A DNA stretch of 64,000 nt from Combretum micranthum (lineage: Eukaryota > Streptophyta > Magnoliopsida > Myrtales > Combretaceae): NCBI GenBank assembly GCA_024138025.1, contig JAMXBD010001596.1, positions 271,716 to 335,715 on the forward strand. The letters are read 5' to 3'. The notes beneath the pieces were generated by a model that made no database searches, was not told the DNA's origin, and was given only the letters and a program-made list of their open reading frames with translations. Shown here piece after piece: positions 12,564 to 24,890 of this stretch. The first letter of the stretch is position 1, and each line of letters starts with the position of its first letter. The position numbers and the translations under genes were made by a program.

Positions 12564-13043
12564 GTATGTTTCCTTCTCTCTACTATTCGTAGAGTTAGGG
12601 TTTGTTTACTGCTTCAGATTTCTTGATCTTTAACATAGATTTCTTCTCTATTCTTCTTATGATAATGTTTTCTAACAAACTATTTGTGTATGTTATGAGG
12701 ATGATAAAATGATATGAAGAATGGGTTGGATTGGATCAAAGACTAGAATCCGAGTTTGCAGGGGACTTTTTGCTCAAAGTTATTTTTAGGTCATTTTCAA
12801 GCTGAGACACCTTATGTTCTGTTGTTTCCTTTTTATTGCATGCTTGTTGGTAGTTACAATACAAATGTTCATACTATGGTTTACATCTCATGTAAATTTC
12901 ATACATTAGTACATGTATATAGCTTATGTAAAAACCACTTGAATTCAAAGGTAAAAATAATCCTCTATGTATACCATACTTATTCTACTTAGTCTGACAA
13001 ATAAGGAGGCTTCTTTCGGATTCTTGTAATTCTATTCATAACA
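12564..13043 (-). mobile_element. Partial LTR of the decayed chromovirus (far edge uncertain)
   Basis: On the minus strand an LTR-like start, TGTTATGAATAG, begins at 13043. It is immediately preceded by an AAGGGAGGAGTA polypurine tract (13044-13056 region) downstream of the pol remnant. Where it ends is not clear: 12564-12770 may be intron of the orphan promoter and only 12770-13043 LTR. No second LTR was found. Confidence 0.4.
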
Positions 13044-14768
13044 TACTCCTCCCTTGATGAAAAAAGCACCTTGTCCTTAGGTCATAACTAGGACAATCTC
13101 GTTTAAAATAAGAGAGATCTATTTAAGAGGCATCTTCAATAGGTGGAGACTCCCATTGAACCAACAGCTGTTGCACTTGTTGGCCTTGTTTAAAAATACA
13201 TCTTGTCTCTAACACAACAAGTAGGGAAACCATACGATGGCTACCCAAACAATCTTCAGGTAAAGGTAGCTTCTCCAAATTAGTTCCATAAGCTCTCTTA
13301 AGTAGAGATACATGAAAAACTAGATGCATTTTAGAAGAAGAAGGCAAGTCTAAAAGATGAGCTACATTGCCTACTCTTCTCAAAACTTTAAAAGGCCAAA
13401 ATAACATCGTCAAAGTTTATAAGAAAGCCTATTGGCTAAGGAAGTTTGCCTATAAGGCTATAACTTCACGTATACCCAATCTCCTTCATTAAAAAGTTTA
13501 TCTATTTTGTTCTTATCTGATAAATGCTTTTATACGAAGCTGAGCTTGTGCAAAATTGGTTTTAAATGCTCGTAAAATCTCATCTCTAGTCTTCAACTTG
13601 TGATCCACAACTTCAATAAAACTTTGACCTGAATATAATGAGGAACACTAGGTGGTAAACAGCCATATAAAGCCTAAAAAGGTATCATATCAGCGCTAGT
13701 ATGATAACAACTATCGAAACAAAATTATGCCTAAGAAAGAAAATGAGGTTAAGCTGTAAGACAATCCATCACATAGGCATGTAAATAGTGTTCCAAGCAT
13801 CTATTCATTAGTTCAGTTTGATCATGTATTTGGGGATAGTAAGCTGAGCTCATTTTAAGAGTGGTACCACTTAATTTGAAGAGTTTCATCCAAAAACAGC
13901 TCATGAAAACTTTATCTCTGTCTAAGACGATAGATTTGGGTATCCTATGTAGCTTAACTACAATTTCCATAAACAATTTAGCTACATAAGTTGATGTTTA
14001 ATTGGCTGTTAGTACTCCAAAATGATAGCACTTGGCCAAATGATCCACCACAACTAAAATCATTGAATACCCTTTGGAATAGGCAAACCAGTGATGAAAT
14101 ATCCTTGAAAACATGTTGTGGAATAAGAAGTGGTTGAAGCAAACGTACTAGGGATGCAGTCAAATACTTGATTTGTTTGTATACATGACATTTCTTCACA
14201 AATTTATCAACATTCTTCCTCATATTAAGCTAAAAGAAAGATTCTAAAACCCGTTTATATGTTTTCAATACTCTTAGATGACCCCCAATAGGACAAGTGT
14301 GAACTCTAGTATCAAAGAATTGATAATAGAGGAATGAGAAGAGATCAAAATCTTGTCTTGTAGAAACAACAATCCATCTCACTCCATAAGCGGCCACTGC
14401 AATGTAACTCTGAAATACATTGATCCATAAGTTGTTTCCAGTCCTTATTGTCTTTGTACTTTGTTTTAATTAGTGTAACAAAGTTAAAAGACGGTAAGGA
14501 TAAAGTAAGTAAACTTGAGTCCTTTAAAAACCTTTGAGATAAGGCATCTGCTACTATATTCTTAGGACAAGGTTCTTATATAACTTCATAGTCATATCCA
14601 AGTAGTTTGACCAAATACTGTTGCTGTTTAGGAGTTTGAATCGTTCGAGTAAGAATGTCTTTAAAACTATTTTGATATGTTTTGATGATGAAATGTCTCC
14701 TTAACAAATACTATCTCCACTTTTTGATAGCTTCAATAATAGCAACCATTTCCTAAACATAAACACTA
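13044..14768 (-). pseudogene. Ty3/gypsy chromovirus pol remnant (RNase H - integrase - chromodomain)
   Basis: Minus-strand fragments in pol order. Near 14760-14550 comes the end of RNase H (EMVAIIEA, QTPKQQQYLVKLLGYDYEVI, then NIVADALSQ). At 14223-13978 is the integrase zinc-finger side (MRKNVDKFVKKCHVYKQIKY). At 13976-13749 is the core (RIPKSIVLDRDKVF, AYYPQIHDQTELMNRCLEHY). At 13413-13123 is the C-terminal module (GNVAHLLDLPSSSK, FHVSLLKRAYGTN) ending in a chromodomain-like VLETRCIFKQGQ...LLVQWESPPIEDAS. Multiple stops and frame changes separate the pieces, so it is inactive. Gag and most of RT are missing: the copy is cut at 14769 by a family A LTR. It is a different lineage from the two gypsy elements to the right, which lack this domain. 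Confidence 0.8.
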
Positions 14769-16640
14769 TGTAAACCCCTAGATTTTTATGTCAAGTCTTA
14801 AGTTCAAACCTTATAACCGAAAGTCAACCGAAAACCTTAAAGTCAATCAAAACCTATATCAAACCCTAGAAGTTTAGATCCGGCAATGTGCTCTTAAACC
14901 CTAAACAACGGAATTGAGATAATTATGGATAATAGTTCATAGTAATATAGGGAAGCTTAAAAATATCATATTCGCTAATTTTTAGTATGCTTTGGATCCA
15001 AACAGGATCAGTTTTCGAAAACTCTACCCTGGTACAACGGACGATAAAAATATTTCGATGACACCATTAGATTTGTAATAATACAAAGATTTCAAAAATA
15101 TCAGTTTTATATTTTTTTGTTGTCTAAAAATATCATATATTGCATTTATACGTATATTTTTTTTTTACTATCGGTAAATTATTAGCCTTATTTACTATTC
15201 ATTGTCCTATTCTACTATTCATTACTATTCATCTATCTCTACTTTTTTTTATTACATATTCTTACTACCTATATACCTATTTTCTTACTTTTTACTTTTC
15301 CTATACATCTTATATTATATCATATCTTACACATTATTTACTTTCTTTACAAAATATAAATTCAATTATTTTTCTCCCCCTTTTTACCCAAAACCGATAC
15401 CCCCTCCCTTTATACCATCTCTCTATTTTTCTTTTTCATTTTTATTTTATTACACTTAATTTACTTCCATCTCCAACTATAAATACCCCATTTCCCTCCA
15501 CTTCTTTCACTCATCTACTTTTACATAACAAAACTCTACCAAAATCTCTCCGCAACTTTCTTTCTACCAAAAATCCTCTTAATTCTTTCCGACCTTCTTT
15601 CCTCTATACAAAAACCATCTTCCACATATTACTACCTACATATTCTTTCAACAATTACTTTCTTTCTTTAACAAATACACACCTTTAAGTAAAGACATTC
15701 TACATTTGTTTTCCCATGTCATGTAACTTAGAATAACCATGGTGTTGTTTCTTAAAGCACATGTGAGTTATGGAAGTAACAACATATTCATGTTTTGTTC
15801 TTGCACATGTCAAAAATTTCTATTATGTTACTTTGTTATTAATATGTTATTATATTGATACTATTGTTATTATGCTCTTAATCTAACCTTGTATATATAT
15901 ATATATTATTAAATATAAGTATATATATATATATATATATATTTCTTAGAGCCTAAATGCTCACTAACTCCTACTAACATGCTCTTACTATTCTTATTAT
16001 TATTCCTCTTATTATGCTTTTTCTTTTCTTTCTTTTTTTATTTTGGTACTAGTCTATTCTTAGTCTCGGGATACCTTGATGAAGTTAAGGTTCCTAATAC
16101 TTGACCTTATTATTGCTTCTTATATCTTTCCTATATTATTATGTGATATTCTATTCTTTTTCATACTACATAATCATATGCATGTATCATTATAGTGATA
16201 TTGTCTTAACAAAAATAAAGAGAAATTTTCTTTAATAAAGGAAAATGGAACCAAGCTCTTTTACTACATAACTTTGACACTAAATAAAGATTTTTTCATA
16301 AAAACATAGAAAAATTATTTTAATAAATTATTTTAAAAAATTTAGACAAACTCATCATAAATTTTCTTAGATGGCAATAAGGATGATTTCATAAAAAAAA
16401 AAGATTAACTAAGGAAATAAACACTCTCTTTTTATGATAAGCAATATGAAGTTTATTAAAACTTAGAGTTAATAATTCTTTGATATGCAAACTTTTCATA
16501 AAAGCTTACTTATAGGATTTTTACTAACTCCATAGTAAAAACCAAGAACTAGACTAGTTTTCAAAGTTAAGATAGAATCAACTCACTAGTTTATCAACCC
16601 ACTTAGAGAAATAAAATAATGCCCTAAAATTTTAATCCGA
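14769..16640 (+). mobile_element. Family A LTR, 5' part
   Basis: Starts TGTAAACCCCTAGA at 14769. It holds the family's U3-like region, a CTATAAATA box at 15478-15486, a C/T-rich leader and an AAG|TAAAG-type donor at 15689. The CTAAATGCTCACT and ACCTTGATGAAGTTAAGGTT blocks follow near 15955 and 16070. Similarity to other copies fades near 16640, where another repeat begins. The long threonine/serine/leucine-rich open frame at 15140-15688 is a by-product of its T- and C-rich composition. Confidence 0.65.
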
Positions 16641-19600
16641 TCAATTAAATAACTTATAGTGCTACCGCCACGTATAATACTCTAAAGTATTACACGCTCA
16701 GGCTTCTTTTAAAAGATTTTGGTTGTGTTGGACATTGCTACTCAATTTTATGTTATGAAATCATTTAATTAGATTTTCAAATAACTGGATTTAGCAGCTG
16801 AGAAATAACTTTATAAAAACAATTTAATAAAACTCTACTCCCTTAAGAGTAAACCAACTTTCTAAGTAGCAAAAATTTATAAAAACATTTATTAATCTAC
16901 TATTAGGGGTAGATCTTCATTTACAAAACATATGGGCATCAACAAGCCCCATTAAAAGAATTATTAATTTGTAAATAAATCCAATTCTCACTAAATAAAT
17001 CAAAATAAAAGAAAATACAGACATTCAACGACCCTAGCCCACATCACTCATTCTTACGAGTCTTATGGATCGCCCAAAAACTCGAAAAAAGCATCATCAT
17101 CAATTACAACATCAACATCAACCATAACAACTCAACAACATCAACATCATGCTCAACATCTCATCATCACCATCTTCATCAATAATAACACCTGTAAAAA
17201 GAACAACAACAATAATAATAAGCCGAAGCCCAGTATACAGTAACACAATCACACACGGAGTGGCATGCGAGCTTAACTAAATGTAATGCATCAACAATAG
17301 ATTATTATCTTTTCTTTAAAGTAAACAAACAGCAGTGAATAATTTAAACTTCGGACAACAAGGAATCTAAGGGTCCTGAGTAACGCGCTAGATGCTTAGG
17401 GGATTGATATAAGCAGCCCGGATACTTATATCTCTTATATGATATATCCAAAAATGAGAAAATAGCCTCATTCAAGGTTCACAGTCGTTACACAACTTCA
17501 CTTATCTTAGTCCATAACATCACCTAATCCAACGTTCCCATAAACGTTTGAACAAAATCATGTTACTTCATTCCAAGCTTAAGCAAACGTACCCAATACC
17601 ATTTGTCCCATCATCTATCCGTCGTACCCTCAATAGAAGTCATATCTCAATGACGAAGGGCCTAAGCACTTAACTACCATGCCCCTAATCTGAGTAAGGT
17701 GCCGCTCCCCGAACCGGATACTGAACTTCCACCTCAGGTCAGAAATGGATTTAAACGGCGGAATAGACAACCAATTCAAACAATTATTAGGCCGAGTTTA
17801 AGTTCTTAGTCCATTTAAGATGCCTATCCTAACAATCACCACGGGAGTTATTGCATACCTTTAGATGACGTTCACAACTCAAAAGAATCAGAAGATAACT
17901 TAGGAGAATCCACAAATCATATTCAAACATTTGTTTCAAGAAATCAAATTCTTATAAGAACTTAAGCTATAACTCATTTATCTACTCATATCAACTTTTA
18001 TTAAAATCTTATTTGAGTAGACACTAAATAGGAACCTCGTTATAGCTGCGAATATTACCCTGCTAAAATACGAACAGTTCTCCTTTGTCTGTCAAAGTAT
18101 TTTCTTTTTCTCTTTGTTTATAGTGTTTTATTACAAAAGCATCAACAAAGAATTTATACACCAAAATCATTCATTTTTCCAAGTAAACACACATTTGAAA
18201 CAACATATTTGCCATGTTAATCTAAGGTTATCCAATCTCATTAACTTAAACCAATTAGTAACCATTAACTCCTTTTAACTAAGTCCTAGCCAATTTGATT
18301 AGAGTTATTCATTTAAGTCATTTACTAAGTCAAGTTAATTAAACTTAGACAATCTAACTAATTTTAGCTTGGTGAAGTTCATTAAGCCAAGTTGGACTTA
18401 GATTAATTACTAATTCATTATATATCTAAGATTCATGTTACTTAATCCTAAGTTAGCTTAAACCTAGCCAAATGCATCAAAGTTAAACAATATAATCCAT
18501 TTTAATTTATTTAAGTTCATTTAGTCAAGTTGGACCTAGGTTTGTTAACTAAGTTCATTTTATAACTAACTTCTAGATTTAATCTAATTATTTGTTAAAT
18601 CTATAAATCTACTTAACTGATGTTTAATTACATCAATTAACTCACATAAAACATCAAATATTACTTGTCTATCTCATTTTAGCTCAAATAGATCCATTTC
18701 CTAAGCAAAAACACATTTAACAAGCAAAAAATAAGTTTTTGATTTTGTTTGAAAAACACAACAGCTGGAAAGAACTAAAATTTAAGCATTAATACTTTTC
18801 GAATTTGTAAAAAATAAAAATATAACAATTGTAGATCTCTTTTTAATATTTCCAAAACAACTTGAATCATCCCAATTGGAGGTCGGATGAAAAAGTTATG
18901 ATCAAAATATAATCAAGCTGCGAACAGGGAAAAGTACACAACCTAGTCTCGGGGCCATGTAGGGCACTAAAAAGTGACTCGAGAGGAGTTTTTCTAAGGT
19001 TTTATGACCTACACAACCACTTACACACCCGTATAAAAGGTGGGGCAGAGGTTAAAAAAGTGATCCGAAAGCTTATTTTGATCAGCACAAGCTTGTGCAT
19101 GCCCATGTACGAAGTAGTATTGATATGGGAAAATTTTTTTGAAAGCAATCCACGCATTTTTCATGTTTCCTTTACAAAATATATCAACTTTTACATGTTC
19201 TAATACAACTTAAACATCATAAAAACTTCATATAACATATTATACACTTCAAATAACATCAAAAGCACAAATTCCCCTCATTATATACATCAAACATCAA
19301 ATTATTTCAACAAACCCCAACTTCACTATTCATATTCTTCTTCATCACAATCCCAACTCCCATCAACCATAAATCCAATAAATACATATATTTATATAGA
19401 ATATATATATATATATATAAACAGCACTTTTAACTTATTTCAACATCAATTTACTAAGTACATAAGTAAACAACAAAGAAAACAAGGAGAAAACAACTTA
19501 TCTTGTCAAGACACATGCTCACTTGATTTTTCTATTCTTCTAGCTTTGATTCCTCTTTATATCCTCTTTCCTATCCATGATTTAAATTCTAGATGATATG

Positions 19601-19735
19601 AGACTTAAGATTTCTTGAAGAATTTGAAGAAAAGAAGGAGGAGGAGGATATATGGGAAAGAGATAACAAAAGAGAGAGAGAAGAAAATAATAGGTAGGTG
19701 AAGAAAAAAGAAAGGAAATGATAATTATAAAACTT
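16641..19735. repeat. Unclassified non-coding repeat between two family A pieces
   Basis: No coding frame. The region has the texture of a long LTR: CAT/CAA-rich microsatellite at 17090-17190, GC-richer blocks at 17360-17420 and 17620-17760, an AT-rich part at 18120-18800, and a CTTGTGCATGCCCATGTAC block near 19091. I could not find matching ends or a target duplication. The family A sequence on the right repeats part of that on the left, so this is not a simple insertion into one copy. Confidence 0.35.
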
Positions 19736-22709
19736 ATGATATTTTAGAATTTGGGTATAGGTTTAGAACTATCATATCAATATCTATAGTTTTAGAAGTA
19801 TTTAAAAGATAATTTTAGAACTGATAGGTTATAAATTAAGAACTCTAGATAAGAACTTTCATTACTATTCTACAATATTCTTTTATCTCTACTTTTTCTT
19901 ACACCTACTCTTACACACACCATAACCTATAACCTTTACTTTTTACCTTTCCCATAACTTTATTTCACATATACTATATTTATTACTTCATTTAATCCGC
20001 AAAATACAAAACAAAAAACACTCTCTCCTCCTCTTTTCTACATGGTCGGTGCCCCCCTTCATGCATCATCCCCAATTTTGTTTTGTTTTTCTTTTATTTA
20101 AATCACTCAAAAATCACTCCACATTTTCCTATAAATACCATCCTCTTCCTCTTTCACTTCTTTCACACATTTACTACCCACAAATTCTCTACAAAAACTC
20201 TCTCAAATTCTCCTCTCAAAACTCTCTCCAAATATCCTCCCAAAACTCTCTCCAAATAATTCCAAAACAACTTCTACCTACAACAAAAACCAAAACCACA
20301 TAATACTAGCAAATTCTTCTTTAGGTAACCATTTCCTATTGTTTTTCTTCTTCTCATGTCATGTAACTTTACATAAGCATAGTGTAAGTTTCCAAAGACT
20401 AAATGTTATAGAAGCTACATTATGTTCATGTATTGTTCTTGTTCATGAAAATCTATTTATGTTTATGTTATTAGTTTTGTTCATATTATTGTTACTATAT
20501 CTAAGTATTATTATCTATATATATATATACATATTCTTTAGAGCATATAAGCTCACTTGCACTTTATTTATTTTATGCAAATGCAATTTATTTATTTATT
20601 CATTTGTAATTTATTTATTCATTCCTTGTTATTTTAAGACTAGTCTCTAGTCTGACTTGTCCTCATCAAGTCAAAACAAATTTTTCTTTCTTTCATTTTA
20701 TTTTTATTTTGGGACTAGTCTACTTCTTAATCCCAGGAGCCTTGAAAAAGCTAAGACTCCCAATACTTGACTTTATTATTTATGTTATTTTTGTTTGTTT
20801 GCTATTATTTCTCATAAATCATGTTCATTTAGATTATTGTCCAAAATTTCAAGTTTTAAAAATAATTAACAAAAGGAGATTTTACCACTTAGAGATAAGT
20901 TTATGTGAAGTATAAAATCTATGATTTAACAAAAATAAAGTCATTCTTTTCAAAGATTACAAAAGAACCCACTACAAATTTTAGAAACTATTTTGTTATG
21001 AAAAGCTTTAAATCATTTATTATTCCACTTTGTTTTTCAAAAGAAAATGATTTTTGATACAAAATAATTTCTACGAAATATAACATAGCAAAAAACCTTA
21101 GGAAGCAAGAAATGAGGATTTTCAAGTAAATAATCAAAGAAAGATTGTGTAGAACATGCATAAGACCAACACAAGAATTTAGAAAAGAAGAAAAATTATT
21201 CTTCAAAAAGTCATCTAGAAAAGTAATAAGTCAAAAATAAAGTAATTCTTTGAAAACCAAAAGAATCAAAGTATTCATTTCAAAACGAATCACAAAATGA
21301 ATTTCTTGTAAACTATAGTTTTCTAAACTTCTAATTAATATTTTCTTACTCAAGAAACATGATTGGACAATAAACGCTTGAGCATGAATGAATATGAGCT
21401 ATGTAGTAATAAAAAGAGGATTTTTCAACTATATAGATAACTAAATATTTATCAAATAAATTTTTGGATGATTGGACCAAAGTTGTTTTTGAGTTGGAAA
21501 ATTCGTGGTGAATTTTATCACCACTGTTTCGGGGCCTAAATGGTTTAGTTTGATAAAAATAGTTTTAGAAATGAATAGATCTTTTCGAGTAGGTAGAAAT
21601 TGGTATATTATATGCGTAATTCCGAGTTGAAATGACCAAGTTATGGCCATTTTAAATTAGAACATTTCTTTATACGAACTTTAATGTTCTTTTGACATTG
21701 TCTTGTCAAAATTCAAGAAAATAATTAAGAAATACTCATTTTGGGTATTTTCTTTGCGAAGGATACTTATATCTCAAAGATTATTTCTATTGAGTGGAGT
21801 GTATGAACGACTCATCCGTATAGAAAAATAGTCGATATGGCATCGTGAGTTTATTTCCTTTAAATGCTATACTTGTTATGCCTGTAATTTAGTTGCATTA
21901 GAGCTAGAAAAAGACAAATTGATATGTAGTAAAATAATTCTTTGAAAGAATCCTAAGAATATTGAGGCCGGAATTGATTTAAATGTTTGTTTTAGTATAA
22001 CACTTGCTTTATATGAAATTCTTTGATCGCCTTAAATTTGATAATAATAATATTATGATATCATAAATAAATGGATTCATGCATACCACGAAGTGAGTCA
22101 CATTGCATTTGGGTTATTATCTTTGGGTGAGAAGGATAGTAAGCTCTTGTCGAAAGCAACACTTGGCAGAGTGTCCGAAAGCGATTGCTTGGCGGTGTTA
22201 AGGAAATGCCTGGCATAAAATCCAAAAGCAAGGATCGATTCAAGTAGACTTCACATGCTTGGCGACATTGGTCGAAAGCATAAATCTTTTTAACTAAAAC
22301 TACTTGTTTTTGAGGTTATGTATCACCAAACCCCGAATGGAGGGCGCAAATCCATTTAACATATAGTTCCCGAAAAACTATACGCCTTATTTGCCCACGT
22401 GTATGTTGTATTTCATTTGATTGATTAAACAACTTGTTTGAAATTTTGTTACAAAAAGTTATTTATGGAAATAGTTCTCACTAAGCCTGTCAGCTTATAC
22501 CCCCATAGATATCTTTTGCAGTTCCCTTATCTGTGGTTGAGGCCACGAGGACCTTGCAGTCAGGTAATTTTCTTTTTGGATAAGGAAATTTTAGATGAAG
22601 TTTAGTATTAGAAATGATGTACAAATATTCTTGTAATAGATTAGTGAATTAAGGAAATATCCCTAAATTTGTAAAGATCATTGTTATAAGTAAATGGAAT
22701 ATTATGAAT
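19736..22709 (+). mobile_element. Family A LTR, middle and 3' part, interrupted by element 1
   Basis: Contains a CTATAAATA box (20129-20137), a leader rich in CAAAACTCTCTCC, and an AG|GTAAC donor at 20325. It then has the CATATAAGCTCACTTG block, the AAGCTAAGACTCCCAATAC block, the ATATGCGTAATTCCGAGTT block near 21611, and the TCTCACTAAGCCTGTCAGC block near 22476. It stops at 22709, where element 1 begins, and resumes at 29731 until its terminal GGGCGTGACA at 29917. Confidence 0.7.
22705..22709 (+). repeat. Target-site duplication TGAAT, left of element 1
   Basis: TGAAT directly abuts the first base of element 1 (22710). The same five bases directly follow its last base at 29726-29730. Five base pairs is the usual size for Ty3/gypsy integrase. 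Confidence 0.75.
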
Positions 22710-23007
22710 TGTTAAAGACAGATTATTGTTGAATGAAAAACCAAAGCTTTTGCTTGAAATCTTTGTGTTCTTGATAGAATACATGCTTTAGGAACATTCA
22801 AAGAAGATCGATCACCTTCTTTGTGGAGTGTTTCGCAATTAGGGTTTGTTATCCTAATTCTTTAGATCAACAACCTAAGACAAATCTGATATCTAATCCT
22901 TCTTAGGGATTGAAATCAAAGGCATCCGTGGGTTTTCTATTCATTGTGTTGGGGGTTCGCAATATCCAAAGGGGTTCTCACGCGTGAATACGAAGGTTCT
23001 CGTATCA
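22710..23007 (+). repeat. Element 1 left partial LTR (R-U5 only)
   Basis: 298 bp, from TGTTAAAGACAG to CTCGTATCA. It matches the 3' 298 bp of the complete inverted LTR (28928-29225) with a couple of differences (for example, a one-base indel in the TTAAAG run). U3 and the TATA box are absent on this side. Confidence 0.85.
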
Positions 23008-23009
23008 TT

Positions 23010-23022
23010 TGGTATCAGAGCC
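23010..23022 (+). promoter_or_regulatory. Element 1 primer-binding site (initiator Met-tRNA)
   Basis: TGGTATCAGAGCC, two bases after the LTR end, matches the 3' end of plant initiator Met-tRNA, the usual minus-strand primer of plant gypsy and copia elements. Leader sequence without coding potential continues to the gag start codon at 23664. Confidence 0.85.
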
Positions 23023-23663
23023 TAGGCTCTAGATCAGGTTATATCGTTCTTTCTATTAATCTTTTGTTTCTTGCTTTCAATTCTTGGATTGTTCATCAAG
23101 ATCAAATCTGATTCTTGTTAGTGAAAAAAAAAAAAAAGATTGAATCTTTATTGTTCCTAGGGTTTGTTCATCAATTGAACGGACTATTAGATATCTTGTG
23201 TGTGATCTTTTTGTTGTTACAAGCGAAAGATTAGGGTTTGAAAATCTCTATTCTTGAGATTTGAGTTCAAAAAAAAAAAATCGAAAAAAATTAAAAAAAA
23301 AATCACCAAAGATCAATTCTTGTCTTGAGTATTGAGTGTCTTTCCAACAATATAATTCTTGTGTAGAGTTCGTTGAGTTTTCTTCAATTCTCGTTTGTCT
23401 GATTCGAAGAGTCTTGAAATTGTCCATTGTATCACTCTAAACACCTTGGTATCGAAATTCTTGGAATTGTTCTAAGAGTGTGATTCGATTAAGAACACGA
23501 AAAGAACAGGCTCGAGAGGTGTGAGGGAAACCCTGTGTGTGGCATCTTGATTAGAGAAACACGAGTGAACACCCCCATCTTGTGAGTGATAAACACGAAA
23601 GGGAGCGCTTGTGAGGAAATTGAACTTTATTATTGCTAACGATTATTTGTTTTGCAGGAAAAG

Positions 23664-24890
23664 ATGTCGGGTAAGGGTGTGATTGAAGGTAGGGACGGAG
23701 GTAGTAAAGAAGGGGCTTTGATGCAAGACGCTAGAGCATCTGAGTATAAGCGTCTAATCGAGATGATGGATATGAAGGAGTCTCTAGAAAATATGAATTT
23801 GAGACTACAAGCTGTTGAGAAGGAGGCGAGTCCTATGGGAGTAAATAGAGGAGTTAGTTCTACCACACCCCAGGTTGATGATGTGGGGGATGTTAATGAG
23901 TATCGGGAGGAGGAGTATGATGATAGTCCACCTATGATATTCAATAGGAGAGGTAGAGGTGGTAGAGGCGGTAGGGGTATAGGAAGAGGAAGAATGCAGG
24001 AGAATTATCCCGTTGCTAGGAATAGATGGAATGATGATTATGTAGATCGAGATTTGGGGAGTATCAAGTTGAAAATTCCTATCTTTCAGGGTAAGTCTGA
24101 TCCTGAAGCTTATTTGCAATGGGAAAAGCGAGTTGAGTTGATTTTTGATTGTCACCAATTTAGTGAGGAGAAAAAGGTGAAATTGGCTGTTACCCAATTT
24201 CAAGATTATGCTATATCTTGGTGGGATCAGTTGGTGACAAGTAGGAGGAGGAATATGGAGTACCCTATTGATACTTGGCAGGAGCTTAGGGCTGTGATGA
24301 GGAAGCGTTTCGTTCCCAAGTACTTTCAAAGGGAATTGATTCAGCGGCTTCAAGTGTTGAGACAAGGTAGTAGGAGTGTAGAGGACTACTACAAGGAGAT
24401 GGAGATGATCATGACGAGGGCTGATGTGGTTGAAGATGAAGAATCCACCATGGCACGGTTCTTGGGTGGCTTGAACAAAGAAATCGCTGATAAAGTGGAG
24501 TTGCTACCATATGTCGAGTTGGAGGAGATGGTACATCTTGCCATCAAAATCGAGAAGCAACTTCATGGCAAAGGTTCAAACAGGTATGTTTCCAAATCTT
24601 CTTCAAGCTATAATAATAATTGGAAAGGATATGGAAAATCTGAATTTAAAGGTGGAAATAAGTCTACAGTTGATGTAGCAAAGAGTAAGTCTGGTGGGGT
24701 TTCATCTGAGAAACCTAAAGTAGATGATCAGAAGGGTAGAAATCGAGATATTAAATGTTGGAAGTGTCAAGGTGTTGGACACATTAGTAGGGAGTGCCCT
24801 AATAGGAGAATGGTGGTGAGAAATGGGGAAGTTGTCACTGATGATGAGGAGCTGATAGTGACAAAGAGGAGGAAGCCATGCCTGAATTAG
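23664..24890 (+). CDS. Element 1 Gag polyprotein
   Basis: Structural capsid/nucleocapsid protein of a Ty3/gypsy element. The ATG at 23664 (MSGKGVIEGRDGG) is preferred over upstream non-ATG codons in the frame. Order: a predicted coiled coil (about residues 25-55, YKRLIEMMDMKESLENMNLR), an acidic stretch, an arginine/glycine-rich patch (RRGRGGRGGRGIGRGR), the retrotransposon gag capsid domain (from LGSIKLKIPIFQGKSDPEAY through WWDQLV and [14 protein letters not shown]), and one intact CCHC knuckle (CWKCQGVGHISREC, about residues 364-377). The frame ends at 24890. The expected linker to protease continues in another frame from about 24868 (EEAMPELEDCSDEG), so Gag and Pol are disjoined by a one-base shift. 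Close in sequence to the Gag of element 2. Confidence 0.85.
   Translation: MSGKGVIEGRDGGSKEGALMQDARASEYKRLIEMMDMKESLENMNLRLQAVEKEASPMGVNRGVSSTTPQVDDVGDVNEYREEEYDDSPPMIFNRRGRGGRGGRGIGRGRMQENYPVARNRWNDDYVDRDLGSIKLKIPIFQGKSDPEAYLQWEKRVELIFDCHQFSEEKKVKLAVTQFQDYAISWWDQLVTSRRRNMEYPIDTWQELRAVMRKRFVPKYFQRELIQRLQVLRQGSRSVEDYYKEMEMIMTRADVVEDEESTMARFLGGLNKEIADKVELLPYVELEEMVHLAIKIEKQLHGKGSNRYVSKSSSSYNNNWKGYGKSEFKGGNKSTVDVAKSKSGGVSSEKPKVDDQKGRNRDIKCWKCQGVGHISRECPNRRMVVRNGEVVTDDEELIVTKRRKPCLN

Noticed and set aside
15140..15688. 182-codon open frame
   Set aside because: Composed almost wholly of L, F, Y, I, T and S from T/C-rich promoter sequence of a family A LTR. The same region in other copies gives unrelated frames.
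17090..17190. Possible CRISPR-like or short-spaced repeats (CATCAACATCAT)
   Set aside because: A trinucleotide-type microsatellite without constant repeats or spacers.
23805..24365. 186-codon minus-strand frame
   Set aside because: Antisense of element 1 gag; no independent features.
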